Shown piece by piece: positions 23,345-34,858 of a DNA stretch of 64,000 nt (within the stretch, counting starts at the first letter, position 1; each line of letters begins with the position of its first letter). Position numbers and translations under genes: made by a program. Under the pieces are notes generated by a model, which did no database searches, was not told where the DNA came from, and worked only from the letters and a program-made list of their open reading frames with translations. The DNA lies in contig JBBHKE010003218.1 in the NCBI GenBank assembly GCA_037447655.1, positions 1 through 64,000 on the forward strand. The letters are read 5' to 3'. This DNA is from Zygnema cylindricum. Taxonomy: Eukaryota > Streptophyta > Zygnematophyceae > Zygnematales > Zygnemataceae.

Positions 23345-24485
23345 AGTTCATACAACAGAAAAAGTAAAATTTCAACATAAGGATAAAATAAAATACTATT
23401 TGAGGATGGTCAAATGTTGCTCTCCGTTCCTAAAAAAGTAAATTGTAAATTTGCAATTTTTTGGCATCTTTTCTTTCCACATTGTACTGTGGAAGACGAG
23501 GTCGATGTTTGTGAGAGGTTGATAATCTTTCACAAAAACATTAGTTAATGAGCTGACAACAGTTCTCCCTAACGTTTTTTTATGCCCATGGAAATCTGTT
23601 AAAGGGCCAATAGTCTGCGTTTAGGTTGTATCATAACAGGCCCTGTTGTATAGATAATTGGATCTTGTAGTCCATTATCTATTCGACAACGGAGTGACGT
23701 TTTTGTTTTTGTACAGTTGTTTCTTGTCAGTATTTGGCATTTTTAGTGTTTTTAGGGTTTCTTTTTGGCTGTGTAGTGTGTAGACACATTTGCTTTAGAG
23801 ATCAGGGAAGGGACTTCTAGAAACTGACTTCTACTGCAAAAATGTTTATAATAGCAGGTTTGCCAGCAGGTAAAGAAGACAAGATGGGAGGAGTGGGCAA
23901 ACCAGGGTGGTCAGAGGTGAAATCAGAAACAGAGGAGGTCAACTGGAAACGCGCCTAGTATCAGCTGTGAAGGAGGGAGTAGGAGGAGGAGGTGGAGATT
24001 GGCCACTTTGATGGTATGCTGTTGTGAGGTTCACTTCTTCACACAGAACTTCTTGTTATCCAAACAGAATACTGTCAGATATCTCGGATGTGATGACATA
24101 GTTGATAAAAGATGTTGATAAGATGAACCCATTAGTTCCATAGAGGGGGTCTCTGTGAACTTATGTAAACATGAGACCATGTAAAACATGGGTCTAAACA
24201 AGTTTTAACAAGTTTTTTTGGTGTTGTTTATTATGAAAACATGATGGTGATTTGCATTCAAAAGACTGTCATAAGAATGTGACTTTTATTCTTGAAGAAT
24301 AACACAGCTAGGCACTTCAATTGGTTATCCTTTATGCACGCTCTATTTTTGTTTATGGTATTTTAAGATTCCAAACTATGTATGTATCAACCATCACCAT
24401 CACTTTCCAACTAGCATTGATAATCATTATGATGGCGTCATCACGGTTTAAGGGTCCACTATTTTGCTATTCCTCTTTTAATACT

Positions 24486-24663
24486 AAACTGAGTATCGTT
24501 ATTAGAATAAAGAAATTATTAGTGTGGGTTCTATATTAGTATTATCGACTCTAATTCAGTTTCAAACGTGTGACTATTTCTGTTACTAATGCTATTTAAG
24601 AAGAAGTCTTGAAACAAACTGGCACCAAATGAGTGTTATTTATGCTAATAATGATTCATGGTA
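24486..24663. mobile_element. Probable degenerate family A/B MITE
   Basis: The left segment GAGTATCGTTATTAGAATAA and the right segment GCTAATAATGATTCATGGTATA are inverted relatives of the family ends. Termini and target duplication are eroded, so the boundaries are approximate. Confidence 0.45.
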
Positions 24664-24664
24664 T

Positions 24665-26060
24665 ATTCCCGCGGCAAAAAAATCAGTTGCTTGCAAATTA
24701 TTCGGCATAAAATATTCAACAGGGTTTGTTGTGAATTCAGGGGAGGGGTGGGGGGAAGGGTTTTGGGTTAGTATCTTATATCACGTGTGGGCCTGGGTTT
24801 TATATCTATGGCAAGTGTGGCACTCTACAGTCTATCTTGGGAGTTTTTGTCCTGTTGCCTCCACGATCGTCTCTCATTTTCTTGGTTGGGGATACTCCTC
24901 GTCTTGCTCCCATCGTCCCTCATGTTTGGGTTGGTTCGTCCTTTTCCTATGGTGTCTTTTTGAGGCGGCCTGTTCTATTCTTCCTCTTGCTCTAGCGAAT
25001 AAGTCGGTTTTCTCCACCTTTATTGCAGAGGAAGTTCCACGAATCACTGAATTAGTTTTTAAAAAGGTTGCCGCTATGAATCAATTTGAGCTTTTTAAGG
25101 CATTTCTCACTGTCTTGTCACGTAGTACCCGATTCCTCTCCCTCGAGGCCCATGATTGTTAGTTGGTACACCCATTTTTCCCACTTATTAGTTCACTCCT
25201 CCACAGGTCACCACACTGCTCATCGTTATTAGCGTTAAAGATTTATTAGTGCTAATGCGAAATTAAAATTAATGACACTAATTTAGTGCAAGGAGATGTG
25301 GCAGATTGTAGTATATGTCCTTAAAAAATGTTGTTGACTCTATTTTGTGATTTTTGGCCAAAAAAGTCGCGACCGAATTAGTGTTATTAACACTAATACT
25401 GATGAGTGGTGTACCGCCTTTAAGTTTCATCCCCCTCTACTCGACTCGTTGGGTCATGTGATTGTGTTCTTGAGCCCGATGGAGTCCATTCTGTACCATG
25501 GCTCCCATGGGAGATAGTTGATTCAATCACACATAATTGTTCAAGACCATATTGCAACAATTTACTATTGGGGGGAGTCTTTTTTGCGATGGGAGGTTTC
25601 ACATATTATTCCTGTATGATGCTGTAGACTGAAATTTTTTGCTCAAAGATGCCTGTCGTATCTTCGGAGATATTGTTTTTGTGAACCTTGACTCTCTTAC
25701 ATGGTCCAGATGAGTCGTGGGTCAAGTGGCTCCGCATTAGCGTGGTTCCATGTGACGTTGCTAGGAAGGAAAGTGACTACGTGTGTTGCAATGCTAGGGA
25801 TGATTTTGTTTCAATGGCGGTTGAGATATTTCAATCTTTGGCCGTTGCTTTGAGTGAGTTCCTCCGTACGTTGTGGTCACCTCGCTTTTCGAGAGAGGCC
25901 ATGAGAGCCGTCCCCCTTATGCCCTCGTTGCTTTTTATATCGTCGGCACTTATTTTGGCCTTTTATAGCGTGTGTAGGCCCATGTCATCCTTTGATCTGC
26001 TATTGTAGTTATGGTTTGTAGAGAGTCTGCCTTAAAGTGCTCCACCGGGCTTGTGGAATT
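24665..26060 (+). other. Coding-like relic, unidentified
   Basis: Two plus-strand open stretches are GC-richer and more protein-like than their surroundings: about 24.7-25.16 kb (ends with a segment containing PRITELVFKKVAAMNQFELF) and 25.69-26.01 kb (contains WVKWLRISVVPCDVARKESD). They are separated by a family B MITE at 25214 and by stop codons. I recognise no domain. A decayed transposon or gene fragment is the likeliest explanation. Confidence 0.35.
25214..25411. mobile_element. MITE, family B
   Basis: The ends are CACTGCTCATCGTTATTAGCG and CTAATACTGATGAGTGGTG|TA, 198 bp apart. The interior GTGCAAGGAGATGTGGCAG is shared with the copies at 20850 and 29173. The left flanking dinucleotide is CA instead of TA. 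Confidence 0.8.
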
Positions 26061-26469
26061 TACAGGGCTGCTTTTAGTGGTTTTTTAGTTATGTGGAGGT
26101 TGGTTGGGTAGTTTTTTGTTAAGGTGAGGTATTTCGTTGTTGGTTTTGTGCTTGTCGTTTTTTTTTCTACATGTCCTTCCCCTGTCCCTTTCGCGGTATT
26201 CACATTATAGTTTGCGTCCGTTGTTGTTTGGAATGGCATTTTCATTTTGGCTTTCCGTTTCTTTTGGAAAAACGAAGTAGTAGTGCAGATGGGAAGAACT
26301 TTCTTAGGACTAATGATTATTTGAGGCTCATCAGCAATTCACAACAAGAGCTGAAAAGTTTTTGCCAAGAAAGTGAATCACTTTCTGTTATTCACGTCAG
26401 GAATCTTCAAGAAATGGTTTACCACCATATGGCTTTAAAAAAACTTATTACTTACTTTTTTTTCTGCAG

Positions 26470-26574
26470 GTTACAGAGAGTGCTCCGACTCCGAAAGTAC
26501 CAGATAACCTAGTTTGTCCCCGTTGCAAGTCCACACATCAAGTGAGATTTGGATTAATGGATCAATATTAGACC
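26470..26574 (+). other. Candidate terminal exon of the mS34-like gene (uncertain)
   Basis: A strong acceptor (polypyrimidine TTTTTTTTCTGCAG|GT) opens at 26470. Read in the phase left by exon 3 it gives only 12 residues to a stop. Read in phase 0 it gives a 33-residue tail containing NLVCPRCKSTHQVRFG, which looks like half of a zinc ribbon. Without an intermediate exon the phases do not match, so the assignment is open. Confidence 0.3.
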
Positions 26575-27713
26575 AATCAGTCTTATTAAACTAAACAATA
26601 AAATGCCCGATGGAACATCGAACCACGAACCATAGGCGATAATGTGCAAAAGCAATAGGAAATGCTATATTGTACTCCGTATAGTATGCATAATATGCAG
26701 GTGTTTTGCGTATAGTACACGAACTATACAAGAGAACAGTATCTAGCGTTTCCAATTATTGGAATTCAAACCTATGATTTGAACAACCTCGGGAATAGGA
26801 GCATTTGCAGAGCTTGGATTTGTTATATAAGGAAAAGCGCCTTTGAAGTCACTTCATTGTTGTCCTCCGTTATCAGTTCTTCCGATGATTCATGTGTGAA
26901 ATCATTGATCTAATTTGCAGTCTACATTTTTTTCTATAACCATCCTAAACCTGTAACCCATGTCAATTTACAGGTATTTGTTAACTAGGGCGGATGTGGA
27001 AAGACTGCAAAGTCACAGGTGAGATAGGATGACGCGGATGTTAATTTTTTATAATAAAATAAGTGAAGGCCAGTATCAGTTTACTATGCTACCTTTGGTT
27101 TCCTGCATCAGGGCCAGGCCCACCAAACTCACAAAATCATTGATGAATTTTACCAAACTCAAATACTACATGGCAAAAGATTAAATCACAATACACATCT
27201 TAAGCAAACAGTTTCTTTAGTGAAAAAAAATGTACTTGCGACGTTGAGAGTTACGCCACGTTTCCTACACAAACTAGACAACGATATGTCAAAAAACTCT
27301 GTCATGTAAAAGCTCGTCATGGATTGAAAATCTATAAAAGGAACTAAGTCATACATCTACAATACAACATCACTGAGATTTCCAAGGCTAGAATATATTC
27401 TTAATGTTATTTTCACAAGTATGTTTGAACTGCCCTTAGACCCAAAAGGCGCATATACTCTTTGTCAATATCCTCTTAGTCAAGGGAACAAAAATCTTGG
27501 GATAAGACGTGGATTCAGAAAATTATCATACAGAAAGGAAATAAAACCAATACCAATTATAGAATGTGAATCGTTTGGTTTTTTAAGTAAGTTCATTGGA
27601 AAGGATTGCGTTGATGTACGCTCAGCATGACTATGTTTAAAGAAACAGCAACTATACAAAACCCGATGGTGGACAAAAGATCTGAATGTCTTCGGTCTGG
27701 GGATCAAAATCAC

Positions 27714-30007
27714 TCATCCTTTTTGTGCCTTCTTCTTTTCTCGACGTTCCTTTATACGCAACTTTTCCTCCTCAATTTCCGCTAACATTGCTTCAAGCTC
27801 AGCCTCTGGAAGCTCTTCTAGACGTTTCTGCACAACTCCAAAACCTTAAATCCAATAAACAAGCAGAAAAAGTCTACTACAAAAAAAAAAACATAAAGAC
27901 GGCCAGGTCATCCCTTTCACTCAATGTAAAAGTCAAGCAACGACGACACTGGCAAGACGGAAAGCATGTTTCCATCTTGACAGAAAGTTTCCACAAATTC
28001 ATTCAGCTTAATGATGCAGCAAGAAACCAGACAGTAAATGACCCAAAATTGCAGCCCATTACTTACAAGAAACCCTCACCTAATATGAATTCATCCTACA
28101 AAAAGTCCTGAACACTTTTTGTTCCTGACGACTACCGCATATTCCTTCCCTATTGCCAATTAACTTTCCGACTAGCCAGGGCTAATCCAAATATAGTGAT
28201 CATGACCTTTCACACCTCAACTATGATTTACTTTCCTTGACAGATTCAAAAATATTTACACCGCAGAAACCTTCTGATACCTCTCACCCTCATATTCTTC
28301 TGATTGAAGTATGTTCAATTGAGGCTATTAGTAAAGAAAACAGCCAAGATACTAGTGATGGCTCGGGATAACAGGTATACCTTCCAAGACATAAAGATAC
28401 TGGCGCCCTTAAAAATAAACAGTGCGTGTAACTGAATATAAAAAGTTATCCCTACACATTTAAACAACAGACTTCCTAAGGATTGTGAAATCATGTAGAC
28501 AAATGCAACCGCATTCCACTCTGTGGTTCCTTCTACTATACATTGATGACATGGTTGCAACAGTTGTGAACTGGTCGAATACATTGAGCCCGCCAGGTCA
28601 CTCACCTGCATAACTGCATCCTCATAGTCTTTAAGCTGCTTCACATATGTCATCTCCTTGTTCCCAACACGAAATACATAGGTTATAGTCCAGCCCACCA
28701 TGAGCCCTAAAACCATGACAATCTGTACAACATTGCCGGCTTGGAGGGGATCTAATCCTGCAAACTGACACAGGGAATTTCGCACAGTATATTTCAAATT
28801 CAGAACACCTTTCTGAAAAATACAATCGCAGCTGTGTGAATGGGAAAGTACTCATTAAAGAAATTGCATCAGCTGAAACAGAGCTCGTATGAAACAGGTT
28901 TGCCACAGCAGCGAAGATTGTTTGCCACAAATATTGGGACAGTGAGAATTATGCCTGAGTCAAATTGTGTAAATTAAAAAAGGGACTCAAGTTCATCAAC
29001 GTTTAAAAAATATCCAAAAAAAAGAGGATGACCGGGTGAATCCAGCCAAGGGTCATTGTATCTGTGAAAGATAAATTACTTTTAATGTGTCGTGACAAAT
29101 GAGGACATTGATGCAGCTGATGTTGCTTAACAGCATTTTAAAAGACAGCCGCCTTGTGCAGAACAAAAGATACACTGTCCATCGATATTAGTGTTAAGGA
29201 GTTATTAGTGTTAATGCGAAATTACAACATATAACACTAACTTAGTGCAAGGCGTCGTGGCAGATTGCTGTCCACTCCCTCAAATAGTGTTGTTAATATT
29301 ATTTTATGGTTTTCAACAAAAAAAAAGCCGCGACCGCATTAGTGTCATTAACTCTAATAACGGTGGGCAGTGTAGTAAACATGACTGTGGTGCATTTGGA
29401 TTTGCAGATTCAGTAATACTCACTTCCAAGCCAGATTTTAGCGCCACTCCAAAAACTAGGATACCAACTCCAATTAAGATAACATCCTTTCTCGTATAGC
29501 CAAAAGGAGTCTGGAAACACAAATTAAGCAGAGTTTAATTAAGTGGTACACACGTGTAAGCTTATTGACACGCGTCGCTTAAAACACAATATGCATTAAC
29601 AGCAACGATATAAACAAGAAACAACATGAAACATAGTCAATATATCGAAAGGTTTCACATTGCAAAGAAAAGGATGAAAGCAGCTAGCAATGCCACACCT
29701 TCTCGGTTTTTGAATCTGTTCCAGCCTCTGCCCTTGGAGACTTGAATCTCCTGGCAGTGGACTCATTGCCTTTGTGAATTCCACCAAGGAAAAAACCAGC
29801 AGGACGAAGTCCGCCTGAGACAAAGGCTCTACCATTCAGATTTGCAGCGGGTCTCAAGGAAATGGCTGTACGACTAGACGACAAAACTCGACAACAGGAT
29901 GGAACTGTAACTGAAACATTCAAGTCAATCCGCCCTCGGACAATCTGACTCTGTAGAGGTGTTCCAGTGGCCACACTTATACGAGAGGCAGCCATCACCG
30001 CAGCCAT
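27714..30007 (-). CDS. DAC: DUF3007 thylakoid protein, DAC-like (cytochrome b6/f accumulation factor)
   Basis: It is a plastid membrane protein. The Arabidopsis DUF3007 member DAC is known to be required for accumulation of the cytochrome b6/f complex. Exons are 30007-29699, 29510-29424, 28764-28606 and 27827-27714, all phase 0, giving 222 residues. Residues 1 to about 95 form a Ser/Arg-rich transit peptide. TPFGYTRKDVILIGVGILVF starts transmembrane helix 1, followed by the loop GLDPLQAGNVVQ and helix 2 (IVMVLGLMVGWTITYVF). Then come RVGNKEMTYVKQLKDYEDAV and a charged helical tail (KRLEELPEAELEAMLAEIE). The chosen exon 3 acceptor (GTCAG|TTTGCAG) keeps the frame; the AG seven bases downstream would shift it. 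An earlier ATG at 30031 is in frame, but MAAVMAAS is the more typical plastid start. Intron 2 contains a MITE (29173-29372). Confidence 0.82.
29173..29372. mobile_element. MITE, family B, in DAC-like intron 2
   Basis: The 200-bp element reads TA|CACTGTCCATCG ... ACGGTGGGCAGTG|TA, with the family B interior GTGCAAGGCGTCGTGGCAG. It ends 51 bases from exon 2 without disturbing its splice site. Confidence 0.9.
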
Positions 30008-30198
30008 TGCTAATATTCTGGAAATGCTCAATCAGCAATGCCGTATTGTCCAAGGTGTCAAACTCGAAAAAGTTCAATAAATATTAATTGATTAGAAAAT
30101 TGCATTTAAATATAAAACAGGCAAATAAAAACGCGTCTACAGTCGCAAATCATCAATTTAAGTTTTCGTATGCCCCGGTTCGAATTTTTATGTTAGAC

Positions 30199-33100
30199 TT
30201 TTTACATATTTCATGATTTTTAACCTTGAAACTACCGTACAGTACAGGACATGTACGGTAAAATACATACTCTTTCAATAGTGTTGATGGTGTTTCTAAT
30301 AGTGTTGACAACAGTTTATCCGCGCCCCTGAATTATGACCTGAGAACCTAGAATATGATTGATAATGCTACTCTTTCCCAACGTTAACATAAGTACACAG
30401 CTACTCTAATTCAAGAGACATTTAAAATTGCAATGTACGAAGATTTTTCATTTTGTACAGAAACTTATTGTTATTTCGTAGAAAAGTACACAAAAGTGTC
30501 GGATAACGGCGGTCGACGCGCGAAAGTGAGTGGCGTCGACAGGGGAAAGCGCACTCGGATTTGATTCAGGGTAAGAAAGAGGGGGGGAATCGCGCGAAAC
30601 TGTTCTCATGTGTTCAAAAGTCGACCATCTGAACACATGTAGCGGAATGTGAATCCAAATTAGTGTTGTCTGCCAATTAGCGTGAATGTTTTGTTGGCTT
30701 TGGGTCCTTGATACCAAGTTTGTTTCTTTACACTTATGTTTTTTATACGTTACACCGTGAATCGTTATTCGCGTAATGGTTTCTTTAGCGTGTAGGAACA
30801 ATTACCGTTATTTACGCTAATTGAGAATTTGGAAATTTTCAACGAAATCGTTTATTCTAATTAGGAATTAGGGTTTTTTAAATAGTGTGGATAATTCTAT
30901 TTGAGAATTTGCAAAAAAAAAGGTACCTTAAATAGCGTCCATTACGCCAATACCGATTCACGGTGTAGTAGAGATTCACGGTGCAATTCAACAACATTAA
31001 ACTCGTCCAACTCTTCCACACCTTTTATATCCAGTACGACAGGGTGGCTTTAAGGTAAAACAATGTAGTCAACTATTAGAGCGACTACAATCTCCCATAT
31101 ACTCAAAGCCGTAGTGTAGCCTAAGGTAAAACCCTCGATGTTTATGCCTACTCTAGAATTAAAAAGCGTGGCGCCAAATTTGAAAGTGGAACATGGTATT
31201 CAACTTGCTATGGAAAAACCATCAAGGTAAAAAAATAAAAAATAACATCAAAATATTACAAAATTGTGATAGAAACTACAACATAGATAACAAACGATAT
31301 ATTAAACGTTAAATAAAATAATTAACCACCAAAACTAACTAATCTATAAAAGATGACTACTAAAAGGCGGAGAAACATACACTAATTTACTACCTACAAC
31401 CCTAACAAACTAAAGTCCACACCCTCGAAGGTCGTGGATATGGACTAGATCCCTTAGTGAAAGATTTACGAGGCACTGTCTACCATCTGACCCCGTGTTA
31501 CGTCAAAGGAGAGCAACGGCTTAAACTCATTGAAAAGGCAATTGAAACACGCTAATCGTAAAAATCAACGAAAATGCTTGATGGGGGACTCCCCCTCAAT
31601 TCATATGTATGAAAGTGGATCATGCTTCTCTAATTTACAATACACTACAACGTGAATCGTTTTAAATTGTATAAACATGTAATGTGGGTTTATATGGGTG
31701 TTGTATTTGTAATTCAACCCTCAAATGACGAGGCTCTTTTTATCCGTCGTTTTGTATTATTTATAATGCAATTTGTGCGTCGTTTTATATCGAAGCTATC
31801 AACTCTCGTTCCGTTTCGAATGACAAGGCCGATTCTAAACCCTCACGTAATCATTGTTGAAAACATGATAGTTTACTATTTAGGTTGACGGTTATAAATG
31901 CCTATTATATTGCATTGTAACCCGGTTAATCGGGTAATTACCGCGTCAAAATGATGTACATGTTTTCGTAGTAGGTGTGACATCACAATATACTAATCTT
32001 TGATTTCTCGATGCGATATGGTAAATGAATCACAAAATATTATCGCTTAAACCGTGGTGCGAACTGATGAAATAGAGCCATGCAGTGCGGTTGCTTATTA
32101 TAATCATACAGGGCGATACACTTCCGATGTTCGTAAAAAAAAAAAAAAAAACCTCTTTTTTGTCTCCGTTTGTTTTAAAATAGTTTAAAGGGTTAGAGAG
32201 GAATTTCCTTCAATCTCTCTATTTTTTTCAAAGAGGTTACATGAGTGAATAGGATAACAACAATTCATTAACTATTATTTTTTGGTTTTATCATTATAAA
32301 ATTGAAGAAAAGGAAAATTGGCACATTTATAATATTGGGCGAGAACGGGAGAAAAATAAAATAAAGGGGAGGAATAAAAGACCTAAACTAACTATCCATA
32401 ATTTAAATAAAGTATAAAACAAGATCACAAGAGAGAAAAAATAGAAGAGAAGCCAAATATTCTCTCCTTAGTTTCATTTAAAACAAACTATTAGGGGTAT
32501 AAATAAATCGTAGTTTGTTTCCTCTCTACTTTAAAAGAGGTAACAAATGAAAAAAAAACAATGCCTTTGACCTTTTTTTCCTTTCTTTTGATGCTAATTA
32601 ATAAAGAGAAGGTTAAAAACAAAGAGCAGAAAAGTAGAAGTAAGAGTGTGCGTATGCGAAAATGAGGGTGCAATCAATTTAAAATAACAAGAATGAAAGA
32701 GAGGATGAGAGTGTGAGTGTGTGAACGAAAAAGTGAGTGTGAGAGATAACGAAAGGGGGATGAAACAAGATTTTGTATCTTTTGATTTTTATTAAAAAGG
32801 CATAAATACACACATAAATACTATCTCCTCCGTGAAAAAAGGTAATAAAAAAATATGATTTTTCCCTCAATTTTTCCTATATTTTAGTACAACAACAAAG
32901 GCATGAAGGGATCGTTTAAAGTGGTCGATTAATTATGTCATTCTGACTTGTCTACGTTGGTGCAAAACACACCTTGATTTTGTTTAGTCGATAATTCGGT
33001 TTTTATTTGTGTTTTTTTTTTTATATATATATGGACACCTTGACTAATGTTATATTTGTTGTATAAAACTATTGCTGGTTTGTTTATCGTAAATACAAGT

Positions 33101-33390
33101 TTATACCTATACATGATACGATATGATAGCTCGTTACATTGACCATGCTTATATTGTCGATTATTGGTTATTCAAAGAAGTAGTGGTGTGTATCGGCAAT
33201 AAATTTATCGCGATAACATCGGTACCAATAGTTATGAGTTATCGAATGGTTAGGGGTCCCGATATATCGCTCTGAGGCCAACAAATTCGTTACCAGCGAT
33301 AAGTGGAAAAAAATTTGTACGCTATATAACATTACTTTATAATGTACTGTATTATATTTTTCACTTTTTATAGCGTGGAATGCCAAGTAC
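30199..33390. repeat. Direct repeat copy A (~3.2 kb)
   Basis: It aligns with 34859-36247 followed by 48960-50520. Landmarks present in both copies include CCGTACAGTACAGGACATG, CGGCGGTCGACGCG, GCGTGGCGCCAAATTTGAAAG (CGTGGCGCCAAATTTGAAAG in copy B), GAAAGTGGATCATGCTTCTC and GGGTCCCGATATATCGCTC. Copy A has a MITE at 30753-30965 that copy B lacks, and lacks the Copia insertion of copy B. The right end contains the left end of a hAT-like element (from 33181) and runs into the N gap. A short coding-like relic (GAKFESGTWYSTCYGKT) is shared by both copies, but I recognise no family. Confidence 0.9.
30753..30965. mobile_element. MITE, family A, with filled/empty site evidence
   Basis: The 213-bp element is CACCGTGAATCG ... 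CGATTCACGGTG flanked by TA on both sides. The matching place in repeat copy B (about 35370) reads ACGTTAGTAGAG with a single TA. The element therefore duplicated exactly TA on insertion, as expected for the Tc1/mariner-IS630 group. Confidence 0.95.
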
Positions 33391-33400
33391 NNNNNNNNNN
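33391..33400. other. Assembly gap (10 N)
   Basis: Ten undetermined bases sit where repeat copy A stops matching copy B. The true distance and content between 33390 and 33401 are unknown. Confidence 1.
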
Positions 33401-34858
33401 TAAAAAAAAAACGTCCCCAGAAGTTTAAGGCTACGGTAAAGTGCAGCTGGCCTGTCCTCTGCTTTCCGTTTCGTGTAGAAGAAATTGACACTTCCGTTTC
33501 GCGTAGAAGAAATTGGCACTTTGACGTTGTCCGGCATTCCGACATGCAGATGTTACAGTGCCATTCTGTACGCTGCAGTGTTTCGTCAAGGTTTTTTATT
33601 GCACGCTGGTGTCTAACATCTGCAACTGTTGGCAGTGTTCATAACAGCTTCGTATGTTAGCAGTGTTCGCATTCCCGCCTGTGACGATTGTATGCTTCGA
33701 CAATACTTGTGACGGTTGTCAACGTCTACAATCTGTGGTCGCACGTTATTTTTTGGAACTGCTTTGTGACGTCGCATGTCTTACCGTGACATTGTAGACG
33801 TACAGCCTTACGGCCTGTTGCAGTTTCACGGTTAAAGAAGATGCGCTTTGCCTTCACAGTTAAAGAAGATGTGCTTTGCCTTTCGTCTCCTGTCCGGTCG
33901 ACGTGAAATGGCATCGGAATTTGAAGACCCCTGCAAAAAAAAAATCAGTACTGGACGAAAACGGACAAAACCAAACAAATTGTGTACTTTCAATTGTCTT
34001 ATTCGAACGCAAGCGGACAAAACATTGCGGATTCTGTACTTTTCTTTGTCCTTGGAAATCGCATGAAAAAAATCGAAAATTACAGCACGTGCCAATATAT
34101 GTTACTATTTGTTTATCGAAAATACCTAGTTTTAAAACACATCGCGCATGTGTTTTAAACGTAAGGTTGAAGATAACGTTTTTTGTCTTGGAAGTGGGTC
34201 GAAAAACACAAGACAACAAATTTCCGTACATCCTAAGCTCGAGGATGACGCAAATTGTACTCTACAAATTTGCGATACCTTCGTGCGGTTGCAACTTAGG
34301 CGATACGGCGCTAAGTTTTGGAGGAAAACGACAGAAAAAAACCCTTACTTATGCACATGGGGACATACCGTAAGCATACTGTATGTGTGTACGCGTGCAC
34401 ACTCTTGTACGAACGTACGAATCTGACGTATCATAATAGTACAACGCACGCCGCCGGACGAAATTTTGTAGCGAACTGACACAGCGGCGTAGGATGACAT
34501 TCCGCGGGAAAAAAAACCCGGAAAAAAAAACGCAGATGTTAATCCTATCGTAATTTGTGTTATAGGCTTTTCATGTGATCTTTTTAGATCGCTACTTTGA
34601 TCAACGACCGTCCGGTCGTCCAAATCTGACGGTTTAAAGAAAAAATACCTCAAAACTCACGGAAAAATAAAAATTTGTCCGAATGTTTTTCAAAATTTAG
34701 ACATGACATTTAATTCTCTATCGTTCGATGTGCAAACAACCCTGTTACTATTTTTTTTCATTTTGCGACCAATACAATATGGGTCTTAAGGCCATATTGT
34801 ATGTTTTACGTACAATAGGCATGTTGTAAGGGCCTACTTTCACCTATTTTTGAACTAT
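33401..34858. other. Spacer between repeat copies, made of element relics and short tandem repeats
   Basis: It contains two small direct repeats: TTCCGTTTCGYGTAGAAG at 33464 and 33492, and GTTAAAGAAGATGYGCTTTG at 33832 and 33861. A block at about 33880-34375 is an inverted copy of 51435-50976. Frames through the latter translate to related peptides in both copies (PSFKTHRACVLN), but they carry no recognised domain. No gene is supported. Confidence 0.6.

Larger units (their letters stand above)
22846..27713. other. Long intron/intergenic block between mS34-like and DAC-like genes
   Basis: It contains MITEs at 23130, 24486 and 25214, a GC-richer coding-like relic (24665-26060) and a possible last exon of the mS34-like gene at 26470. 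Otherwise AT-rich sequence without recognisable features. The end of the mS34-like gene and the 3' UTR of the DAC-like gene must lie within it. Confidence 0.5.

Noticed and set aside
27714-30031. Initial idea that this plastid gene is HHL1
   Set aside because: The TRKDV-(membrane helix)-GLDPLQAGN-KEMTY pattern fits DUF3007/DAC, not what I recall of HHL1.
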